Shown: in pieces, positions 1 through 5,962 of the stretch
How the letters are laid out: each line of letters opens with the position of its first letter
Numbering within the stretch: the first letter of the stretch is position 1
Assembly (NCBI GenBank): GCA_023266435.1
Contig: JAHFQF010000034.1
Location: 1 to 15,099 of the forward strand
Reading direction: 5' to 3'
Origin: Legionellales bacterium
GTDB taxonomy: Bacteria > Pseudomonadota > Gammaproteobacteria > Berkiellales > Berkiellaceae
Length of the DNA stretch: 15,099 bases
Position numbers and translations under genes: made by a program
Notes under the pieces: model-generated
Told to the model about the DNA's origin: nothing
The model's database searches: none
Seen by the model: only the letters and a program-made list of their open reading frames with translations

Positions 1-2
1 CA

Positions 3-110
3 AAAACTCATGTATTCGATTACATTGAAGTATATTACAATCGTAAGCGTCTTCATTCAACTCTCGGCTATCTCAGCCCAGAGGCTTTTGAGGCAAAATC
101 TGTAGCTTAG
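3..110 (+). CDS. IS3-family transposase OrfB, C-terminal fragment (cut by window edge)
   Basis: Frame 3 is open from the window edge to a TAG at 108-110 and gives 35 residues. They contain the typical end of the IS3-family DDE integrase domain: an (I/V)E-x-YYNRKRLHSTLGY block followed by LSPEAFE. This block lies downstream of the third catalytic acidic residue, so none of the DDE triad is visible. The enzyme would catalyse transposition of the surrounding element. Whether the full protein is intact or made by frameshifting from an OrfA-OrfB pair cannot be seen here. Confidence 0.85.
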   Translation, partial: KTHVFDYIEVYYNRKRLHSTLGYLSPEAFEAKSVA

Positions 111-114
111 TAAC

Positions 115-140
115 CTGTCCACTTTTTCGGGGCAGGATCA
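115..140 (+). repeat. Right terminal inverted repeat of the IS3-family element
   Basis: This 26-bp segment begins four bases after the transposase stop codon. It contains GTCCACTTTTTCGGGGCAGG and ends GGATCA. Its position after the transposase, its terminal CA and its sequence type match IS3-family right ends. The boundary at 140 is inferred from the family pattern, because the partner repeat is outside the window. Confidence 0.75.
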
Positions 141-186
141 TCTCAATAAGGCTGCCACAGAAGATGGTGAGACTTTTTTAGCTTCA

Positions 187-1485
187 TTGGATCGACTGTA
201 TGCTCATTATAGCAAGCAGGAGCCTGGAAGACGCCCAGCGCTTATGCGTCTCATTGGAGATTTAAAGCGCTTAAATAATGTTTGTTTTGATAACGGGATG
301 AAGTATGAGATTCCTGTGGCTACTGGGTCTGGTCGGACTGCCATGGCAAATTATGGTGTTCAATCAACATTGGAGCGGCTGTTTGGTAGCTTAGATCATG
401 ATAGCCAGCATGCTCTTTTAGCAGAAGATAAAGAGTGGTTTAAAAAACAGACACGTGCCTATGTACAGATCGCAATAGCTGATATGGATCTGCGAGGTAA
501 GCAGCCCCTCGCGGTTGACACACACTTTCAGGTTATGCCAATTAGAAAATGGAGAGAGATGCTTGATCTCCCCATCAGCGAGCAGCAGGCGACAGATCCA
601 TTGCCTGAACCAGAACTTCCTATGCAAGCATTGCCAATGCATTATACAAATCTCGCACAAAATGACGGTGCCTTTATGGGTCTAGTGTACAGAGATCGCG
701 ATGGTGGTCTTGTATATAGCTACCAGAATGAGCATCCCATACCACCCTCAAGACCTGCAGAGCGAGCAGTATACGATCAAGGGCATTTATTGGCTTTTAG
801 ATCGCGAGCAGATTTGGGTCGCGATCTGATTTCATTAAGCCCGAGCACACCCGGTTCTAGCATCATGCCTATCGCTTATTATTTTCAGACATGCTCCTTA
901 GCGGAACAACAGACATTAGCAGAGGCACTGAAGTTATTTTTAGGCGATCTTGTCGAGTGGGAAAAAGCAGGAGATCGTAGACATTATTTCCCTATAGAGC
1001 CCAAACTTTTAATTGTTGAAAAGAATCCTCAAGGTAATATTACTATCAAGCGTGGTAGTTTTTTGAGGACTAAAAAATTTTATGATCGAGCTTCGGGCTT
1101 TACAATGACGGATGATTTTTGGTTGAATGCATTAATAACAGCTCCTGAAACGAGTCGTGGAGCAACTGGCAACATGACGAGTGCTTTTACTTTCGTAGCC
1201 TCTTTACTGTTATGCTGTTTTTCGGAAGCGGAGATTTCAGCTGCTGTCAAAAAACACCTAGATGGGAAAGAGAATACTGTGTTTCATTTAGTTCGGTTTC
1301 CATTTATTCCCAGCACTACGATGTTTGAGATGGTGTTTGCTAAGCATGCGGCAGGGCAGTTAGACGAAGCCTTAGTTAAGATGATGGAAGCAGTACTGAC
1401 GACGAGTCCTCAAGCCCGCGAGTATAATATCGCACAGTTTTTGAGACCGCCTGCAAAACAGGCGAGACCAGGTTTGAACATGTAA
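187..1485 (+). CDS. Unrecognised protein, probably 5'-truncated by the upstream IS
   Basis: The annotatable frame from a TTG at 187 gives 432 residues ending in TAA. I do not recognise a family. The frame is also open upstream through 184, across the IS end, back to a stop at 103-105. The 15 codons between the IS tip (140) and the TTG read LNKAATEDGETFLAS, which looks like ordinary coding sequence, and no ATG or convincing Shine-Dalgarno site precedes 187. The real N-terminus is therefore probably lost or lies beyond the IS. The next in-frame ATG is at 244. The protein is mostly soluble-looking, with a Pro/Glu-rich linker around residues 136-150, a short hydrophobic stretch near 331-345 and a basic, proline-containing tail (RPPAKQARPGLNM). 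It is convergent with tsaB, 50 nt away. An old effector or accessory gene is possible because of the neighbouring Dot/Icm genes, but that is inference only. Confidence 0.6.
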   Translation: MDRLYAHYSKQEPGRRPALMRLIGDLKRLNNVCFDNGMKYEIPVATGSGRTAMANYGVQSTLERLFGSLDHDSQHALLAEDKEWFKKQTRAYVQIAIADMDLRGKQPLAVDTHFQVMPIRKWREMLDLPISEQQATDPLPEPELPMQALPMHYTNLAQNDGAFMGLVYRDRDGGLVYSYQNEHPIPPSRPAERAVYDQGHLLAFRSRADLGRDLISLSPSTPGSSIMPIAYYFQTCSLAEQQTLAEALKLFLGDLVEWEKAGDRRHYFPIEPKLLIVEKNPQGNITIKRGSFLRTKKFYDRASGFTMTDDFWLNALITAPETSRGATGNMTSAFTFVASLLLCCFSEAEISAAVKKHLDGKENTVFHLVRFPFIPSTTMFEMVFAKHAAGQLDEALVKMMEAVLTTSPQAREYNIAQFLRPPAKQARPGLNM

Positions 1486-1488
1486 TTG

Positions 1489-1540
1489 AATAGATCTTTT
1501 GCACTTCACGCGTGACAGCCAGTTTTGTAAGAGATCTATT
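1489..1540. terminator. Candidate hairpin between convergent genes
   Basis: AATAGATCTTTT (1489-1500) pairs with AAGAGATCTATT (1529-1540) as a 12-bp stem with one G-T type wobble and a 28-nt loop. The loop contains the perfect palindrome TCACGCGTGA (1506-1515). It lies exactly between the ends of the plus-strand gene and tsaB, overlapping the tsaB stop, as expected for a two-way terminator. The stem is AT-rich, the loop is long and there is no clear U-run on either side, so the call is weak. Confidence 0.3.
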
Positions 1541-2225
1541 GTTTATCAGCGACATCATTACGTAGATAGCTAGGCTCAATGTGCAGCGCATCCGTACAGG
1601 TAACATGACGGCAGTTGCTCAATACTAAGGTAATCAAGTCTTGTGCCTGCGGAAAGTGTTGTGCTGTGATAGGCAACGATGCTGGCGTGATTATGTCAGG
1701 AAAACGTCCCTGATAGACCTCCCAACCAATTCCCACACCCTGCCAACCGTTGAGTGAGGCCGGTAGGGTGATTTTTTCAGGTGGACAAACACACTCTGAA
1801 ATCGCACACTGCCAGCCTGCATCAGCAGACCATTGCCAACCAGCGTAGTATACTTCATTCATCCGTGCATCCATCATAGTTAAGACTTGTGTTTGTTCTA
1901 ATGCTCTACGTGCGCCCTCTGCCATGACGAGTAAAGAGGAAATAGCATAGAGTGGAATTTGATGAGGTAATGCCAATCCTTGGGCAATAGACATACCAGT
2001 GCGTACCCCAGTAAAAGTACCAGGCCCCTGAGTAACAGCAATGCCATGTACATCAGCTATAGCAATGCCTGCGTTGCTTAAGAGGGCATCTACCATAGGC
2101 AAGAGGCGTTTCGCATGCTCACGAGGCGCCACTTCTGCAAGCGTGTGTAAGGTACCATGATGCCACAATGCTGCTGAGCAGACATCAGTTGTAGTTTCTA
2201 ATGCTAATAAACATTTGTCTGTCAT
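1536..2225 (-). CDS. tsaB: tRNA threonylcarbamoyladenosine biosynthesis protein TsaB
   Basis: The 229-residue protein matches TsaB (YeaZ), the ASKHA-fold partner of TsaD and TsaE. These transfer the threonylcarbamoyl group onto A37 of ANN-decoding tRNAs in the cytoplasm. Visible family marks are the N-terminal ALETTTD strand-loop, REHAKRLLP with a conserved His near residue 37, the QGPGTFTGVRTG signature at residues 66-77, and MDARMNEVY at about 118-126. TsaB has the fold but not the catalytic metal site of TsaD and acts as a scaffold. Length is normal for the family. The ATG overlaps the dapE stop as ATGA (2222-2225), implying translational coupling with dapE. The C-terminal third, about residues 130-229, is more variable, which is normal. 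Confidence 0.95.
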   Translation of the reverse strand: MTDKCLLALETTTDVCSAALWHHGTLHTLAEVAPREHAKRLLPMVDALLSNAGIAIADVHGIAVTQGPGTFTGVRTGMSIAQGLALPHQIPLYAISSLLVMAEGARRALEQTQVLTMMDARMNEVYYAGWQWSADAGWQCAISECVCPPEKITLPASLNGWQGVGIGWEVYQGRFPDIITPASLPITAQHFPQAQDLITLVLSNCRHVTCTDALHIEPSYLRNDVADKQ

Positions 2226-3355
2226 GCTGAAAAAAGTCCTGTCAGGGTTAAATAATAAATTTCCTCTAACCGATAGATATCTTCCACAGCGGTGTTTTCA
2301 TTGATCTGATGGATAGAGCGATTGATTAATCCAAACTCAGCCACGTGCGTGCCCAAAGGCGCAATGAAGCGACCATCTGATGTGCCACCTACCGTCGAGA
2401 GGGTGGGGGTCTGCTGGGTGACGCGATTGACTGCTTGTGAGAGTGCGTGGATTAAGGGAGAGTCTGTAGAAGTATAAAAAGGTAAGCTGGGCTCTTGCCA
2501 AGTAATGTGATGAGGGATGCCAGCAAATGCATTGGCGATGGTTTGCTTTAATGTATCCACCGTGTGATTGGGATTAAAGCGAAAATTAAACCAAGCCTCT
2601 AATTGCCCTGGAATGACATTGGTTGCACCTGCTGAACTATGAATGTGCGCGATTTGAAAACTGGTTGGTGGAAAATGTGCATTGCCTGCATCCCAAGACA
2701 TCTGTGCCAGGGTGTTGAATGCGCCTAGCGCAAGATGAATCGGATTACGTGCTAATTGAGGATATGCAATGTGACCTTGTTTGCCTTGCACTGTGAGTGC
2801 CCCAGTCAGAGAGCCTCGTCTACCGATTTTGATGGTGTCACCAAACTGCTTGCTGGAGGAGGGCTCACCGACTAAACAATAATCCAGTTTAATATCATGC
2901 GCTTGTAAATACTCTACTACTGCTTTAGTACCATCTGTGGCAGGTCCTTCTTCGTCACTGGTAAAAATGAGCGCTAGGCTGCCTTTAAACTGTGGATGAG
3001 CGGTCACAAATTGACAGGCTGCACATACCATTGCGGCCACACCACTTTTCATGTCACTGGCACCCCGTCCATAGAGGACATTATCAATGACTGTTGGCTC
3101 AAAAGGCGGAGTGTTCCAGGCAGACAAATCGCCGGGTGGCACAACATCAGTATGTCCTAACAAACACACCACGGGGGCGGCTTGACCATATCGTGCCCAA
3201 AGGTTTGTGACACCATTGCTTTCGAAGAGATGACAGGCAAACCCATGCGCCGTTAAAATCTCTGTAATGAGCTCAAGACAACCAGCATCATTCGGTGTGA
3301 CTGAGGGTTTGGTAATCAACTGTTTGGTGAGATCAAGGCAATCGATGATAGGCAT
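2222..3355 (-). CDS. dapE: Succinyl-diaminopimelate desuccinylase DapE
   Basis: The 377-residue M20-family zinc hydrolase removes succinate from N-succinyl-LL-2,6-diaminopimelate, giving LL-DAP for lysine and peptidoglycan. All expected metal and catalytic residues are visible in order: H68 and D70 in GHTDVVPPGD, D101 in YGRGASDMKSG, E135-E136 in TSDEEGPATDGT, E164 in VGEPSSS, and H349 in SIHQINE. The numbering is almost identical to characterised proteobacterial DapE enzymes, so the protein should be active. The central dimerisation domain spans roughly residues 180-290. The ATG lies 2 nt after the dapD stop and the TGA overlaps the tsaB start, so dapD-dapE-tsaB form one tightly packed unit. 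Confidence 0.97.
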   Translation of the reverse strand: MPIIDCLDLTKQLITKPSVTPNDAGCLELITEILTAHGFACHLFESNGVTNLWARYGQAAPVVCLLGHTDVVPPGDLSAWNTPPFEPTVIDNVLYGRGASDMKSGVAAMVCAACQFVTAHPQFKGSLALIFTSDEEGPATDGTKAVVEYLQAHDIKLDYCLVGEPSSSKQFGDTIKIGRRGSLTGALTVQGKQGHIAYPQLARNPIHLALGAFNTLAQMSWDAGNAHFPPTSFQIAHIHSSAGATNVIPGQLEAWFNFRFNPNHTVDTLKQTIANAFAGIPHHITWQEPSLPFYTSTDSPLIHALSQAVNRVTQQTPTLSTVGGTSDGRFIAPLGTHVAEFGLINRSIHQINENTAVEDIYRLEEIYYLTLTGLFSA

Positions 3356-3357
3356 AA

Positions 3358-4182
3358 TCAGTTATCTCTTAATAATTCATTGAGCGCGGTTTTTTGACGC
3401 GTTTTTTCATCCACTGTTTTGACAATCACGGCGCAGTTCAGATGACATTGACCGGACTTGTCGGGTAAGCTGCCTGGTACGACCACAGAGCCACTCGGCA
3501 CACGCCCCTGATAAATCAGGCCTGTTTGGCGATCATAGATTTTTGTACTTTGACCAATGAAAACACCCATACCGATGACGCTATTACGCTCAACGATGAC
3601 CCCTTCGACAATTTCAGAGCGTGCACCAATAAAACAATTGTCTTCAATGATGGTAGGGGAGGCTTGTAAAGGCTCTAAAACCCCACCAATGCCCGCACCA
3701 CCAGAGAGGTGTACATTCTTACCGATTTGAGCACAAGAGCCTACAGTAGCCCAGGTATCAATCATACAGCCCTCATCAACAAAGGCGCCTATATTCACGT
3801 AGCTGGGCATCAGGATTGTTTTAGGGCCAATGTATGCCCCTGTACGGACACAAGCAGGCGGCACTACCCGACATTGCAGGTTAGCAAAAGCGTCCGCATC
3901 AAACTGCTGAAAGCGTGGAGGAATCTTATCATAGGCTTGGCTAAAGCCACTGGGGATGAGCTGATTGCTCTGTAACTTAAAATACAGCAGGATGGCTTCT
4001 TTAATCCAAGTATGTACAGTCCATTGACCAGGGCTGCTTGAGGTTGCTACTCGCAAGGTGCCTGCTTCTAAGGCCTGAATCACCTCCAGGACCTGTTGGG
4101 TTGTGTCGTGCCAAAAAGTAGTATCAGGTTGTAGTTGAGCGCGCTTTTCAAAGGCAGCGCAAATTTTATTTTTTAAATCCAA
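3358..4182 (-). CDS. dapD: 2,3,4,5-tetrahydropyridine-2,6-dicarboxylate N-succinyltransferase DapD
   Basis: The 274-residue enzyme transfers succinyl from succinyl-CoA to tetrahydrodipicolinate, the step that opens the succinylase branch of DAP/lysine synthesis. Its product is carried forward to the substrate of the adjacent DapE. The N-terminal helical part (about 1-100) is followed by a left-handed beta-helix of hexapeptide repeats (about 108-240). Strong family blocks include VVPPACVRTGAYI, MPSYVNIGAFVDEG, DTWATVGSCAQIGKNVHLSG and GGVLEPLQASPTIIEDNCF, with D142 and E190 in the positions of the conserved acidic residues. Length equals that of the E. coli enzyme. The start is TTG (4180-4182), supported by a strong GAGGAG site 8 nt upstream and by agreement with the usual DapD N-terminus. 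Confidence 0.97.
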   Translation of the reverse strand: MDLKNKICAAFEKRAQLQPDTTFWHDTTQQVLEVIQALEAGTLRVATSSSPGQWTVHTWIKEAILLYFKLQSNQLIPSGFSQAYDKIPPRFQQFDADAFANLQCRVVPPACVRTGAYIGPKTILMPSYVNIGAFVDEGCMIDTWATVGSCAQIGKNVHLSGGAGIGGVLEPLQASPTIIEDNCFIGARSEIVEGVIVERNSVIGMGVFIGQSTKIYDRQTGLIYQGRVPSGSVVVPGSLPDKSGQCHLNCAVIVKTVDEKTRQKTALNELLRDN

Positions 4183-4190
4183 GGTAAATT

Positions 4191-4196
4191 CTCCTC
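4191..4196 (-). promoter_or_regulatory. Strong ribosome binding site fixing the TTG start of dapD
   Basis: On the minus strand these bases read GAGGAG, 8 nt before the TTG at 4182. No ATG or GTG in this frame gives a better start with a conserved N-terminus. The site lies in the 41-nt gap after the ankyrin gene. I see no clear terminator in that gap, so readthrough from upstream is possible. Confidence 0.7.
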
Positions 4197-4223
4197 AGGG
4201 CCATCGAAATCATGATCATTCTG

Positions 4224-5696
4224 TTACACACTCAGTTTAAGCCTTTTTGCAGCAGGCTCTCCTAATTGAGTGCTTGATGAGTGATCTACTGTTATGGATG
4301 ATGTTTGATTGATGATAGTTCGAGTTGGGGATAAGGTTGGTAGATATAGTGTTTCCTGTGGTACCTGAAAATAACCGTCCAGCTCTGCCAAAGAAGCAAG
4401 TTCACCCGTTGGTTGTGTAGTGTGCGGTTGGCTAAGTGGCGCTGTATGCGCAGGCGCTGCTTGAGCTTGGTCATCATTAGGTAGCGTCAGATCTCTCGCT
4501 AAAAGAGCCATGATGTCGGGATTGCACATCATGCAAGCAATGTCTAAGGCTGTTTGACCCTGTGCCGTACTTAAAGCAAAATTCACTTTACTGCCTTGTG
4601 TGGTCAAGATAGCCCGAATGGTGTCCACATCGTTGAGCTTGGTTGCGGCAATTAAGGCGGTGAGCCCGCACTTTGCTTGCAGATTGATGTTTAATTCAGG
4701 GTTGGCTAGATGGGTGTTAATGGTCTCGCGATCTTGTTCTTGAATTGCAACCATGAGCATTGTGTACCCGTCTGTACTTTGAGCGTTAATACCGGGTGCG
4801 GCAGGCTGACCTTGATACCGATCAAGTAATGGTGTCCAATCAAACAGGGAGTACACCTCAAAATTCAAAATAGCCAATTTATTTAAATTAGCACTGAGGG
4901 GCAATGGCGATTTAGAAAAAATAGCCTGAACTAGTCTGGGAATGTTTTGACTGTTACCTTCCCATAATAATTGACTAAAAAAATATTTTCTGACTTCAAA
5001 TAAAATAGTTGATCGAGACATGCATCCTGCTAGCGCTTTTTTTAAAAGTGCCCAATTCAGTAAATTGTGCTGAGTGCTCTGTAAAAATACACCAAGGGCT
5101 TGTTGCACTTTTAAAATTAGCGCTGTTTTAACGAGGGTGTTAGCTGTTTCACACTGCAGTTTTTCAGGAGAACTTAAAGTGTTATCTAGCTCTTCGCGCA
5201 GAAATAATTTGTAGTGCATACGACCGCGCTCTGTTGTGGCTGATACAAACTCAGCATGTCCTTGAAGCATAATATATTGAACAGCTTGAGCAAGTGATTG
5301 TCGATTGAGTCGCGCAAATGCGCTGAAATTATGAGTAAACCCCATATGTACTAATAAGATGCTAGCCAGCTTTTGATTGCCAGTCTCTACAGCGTAGTCT
5401 AATGCAGTCTTACCGTGAGCGTTTTTTCGATAAGGATTAGCCGCATGATTAATCAGCTCTAGAACCGCTGGGATGTTCGACAAACGAGCCGCTAAAGTTA
5501 AGGGCGTATCCCCGTCTTGGCTGAGCACGTTTAAATTTGTTTTAGAATTTAAAACAAAGGGTAGGCTCTCTGGAAAAATACGGATAGTATTAAAAATAGA
5601 TGGCTCATCACGGGAGTGTGAGCGGGTAGAATTGACAGTATCTTGAAGCATAGCAAGTTCTAATGGGGAGGCATGTTGAGCTAAACCGGCAGACAT
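4224..5696 (-). CDS. Ankyrin-repeat protein, candidate Dot/Icm effector with C-terminal NLS-like tail
   Basis: The 490-residue protein has no signal peptide or membrane segment. Two ankyrin repeats lie at about 57-121 (DGDTPLTLAARL, HGKTALDYAVETG) and three more at about 303-402 (DGYTMLMVAIQ, CGLTALIAATKL, GQTALDIACMM). The 180 residues between are helical-looking and unrecognised. A Gln/Pro/Thr-rich tail (about 404-480) follows. The last residues, EPAAKRLKLSV, closely resemble the monopartite c-Myc-type nuclear localisation signal (PAAKRVKLD). A hydrophobic Leu at position -3 also fits the C-terminal preference reported for Dot/Icm substrates. The gene lies directly downstream of icmB on the same strand, separated by 266 bp. 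ATG at 5696 is preceded by AGGTGA. Ankyrin proteins are common effectors in Legionella, Coxiella and relatives. Secretion and nuclear targeting here are inference; the repeat content is visible. Confidence 0.8.
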   Translation of the reverse strand: MSAGLAQHASPLELAMLQDTVNSTRSHSRDEPSIFNTIRIFPESLPFVLNSKTNLNVLSQDGDTPLTLAARLSNIPAVLELINHAANPYRKNAHGKTALDYAVETGNQKLASILLVHMGFTHNFSAFARLNRQSLAQAVQYIMLQGHAEFVSATTERGRMHYKLFLREELDNTLSSPEKLQCETANTLVKTALILKVQQALGVFLQSTQHNLLNWALLKKALAGCMSRSTILFEVRKYFFSQLLWEGNSQNIPRLVQAIFSKSPLPLSANLNKLAILNFEVYSLFDWTPLLDRYQGQPAAPGINAQSTDGYTMLMVAIQEQDRETINTHLANPELNINLQAKCGLTALIAATKLNDVDTIRAILTTQGSKVNFALSTAQGQTALDIACMMCNPDIMALLARDLTLPNDDQAQAAPAHTAPLSQPHTTQPTGELASLAELDGYFQVPQETLYLPTLSPTRTIINQTSSITVDHSSSTQLGEPAAKRLKLSV

Positions 5697-5716
5697 TTTT
5701 TCACCTATAAAATAAA

Positions 5717-5738
5717 GTCATAAGAGTTACTTTATGAC
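5717..5738. promoter_or_regulatory. Short perfect inverted repeat upstream of the ankyrin gene
   Basis: GTCATAA (5717-5723) and TTATGAC (5732-5738) are perfect complements separated by 8 nt, about 20-42 nt upstream of the ankyrin ATG at 5696. The position suits an operator or a hairpin in the 5' leader. It does not match the PmrA or CpxR consensus patterns I know from Legionella. I cannot place a convincing -10/-35 pair, so the promoter itself is not called. Confidence 0.3.
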
Positions 5739-5793
5739 GCTAAAAATAAAGGCTAGTATCGCCCATCTTGAGGGGAATGGACAGTATCTTGGG

Positions 5794-5921
5794 TATACTC
5801 TTCTTAATTTGCTTTTATACGGTGTTGTTTTCGCCAGATCGCAATCCTCAAGCACTACGGTACGTTCTCTCGGTTGCTCACGGCTCAAAGCCCAGTCTAA
5901 AAGCAAATGACTTTGAGTATA
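5794..5921. repeat. 128-bp intergenic element with long inverted ends (MITE-like or structured RNA)
   Basis: The left arm TATACTC-(6 nt)-ATTTGCTTTTA (5794-5817) is matched by the right arm TAAAAGCAAAT-(6 nt)-GAGTATA (5898-5921). This gives 18 paired positions around a symmetric 6x6 mismatch. Inside are smaller complements, such as GGCT-caa-AGCC near 5882-5892. A CTTGAGG/CCTCAAG pair spans the left boundary (5767-5773 and 5846-5852). It sits between icmB and the ankyrin gene. It may be a non-autonomous mobile repeat, a REP/ERIC-like element or a transcribed hairpin. I have no second copy in the window to decide. Confidence 0.5.
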
Positions 5922-5933
5922 GGCTCTGCGCGG

Positions 5934-5950
5934 GCGCCCTTGAGGGGCGC
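5934..5950. terminator. GC-rich hairpin just after icmB
   Basis: GCGCCC (5934-5939) pairs with GGGCGC (5945-5950) over a 5-nt loop, beginning 12 nt past the icmB stop codon in the direction of icmB transcription. Position and stem strength fit the end of the Dot/Icm operon. However, no U-run follows on the minus strand, so intrinsic termination is uncertain. It may instead be part of the neighbouring repeat element. Confidence 0.35.
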
Positions 5951-5962
5951 ATGAAAAATAGA

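Larger units (their letters stand above)
1..140 (+). mobile_element. Right end of an IS3-family insertion sequence
   Basis: The stretch holds the last codons of an IS3-type transposase (stop at 108-110) followed four bases later by a terminal inverted repeat that ends in CA at position 140. The repeat, read inward from its outer tip, starts TGATCCTGCCCC and continues with a GAAAAAGTGGACA-type block, which is the usual look of IS3-family ends. The left part of the element lies outside the window, so completeness cannot be judged. Bases 141-144 would be the place to look for a 3-4 bp target duplication once the other end is known. The next gene appears to be cut by this insertion. Confidence 0.85.

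Noticed and set aside
1376..1606. 76-codon minus-strand frame across the convergent junction
   Set aside because: It overlaps the ends of two better-supported genes on both sides and has no recognisable content.
4200..4222. ATCATGAT/ATGATCAT palindromic bases between the ankyrin gene and dapD as a terminator
   Set aside because: The match is short, AT-rich and overlapping, with no stable stem-loop or U-run.
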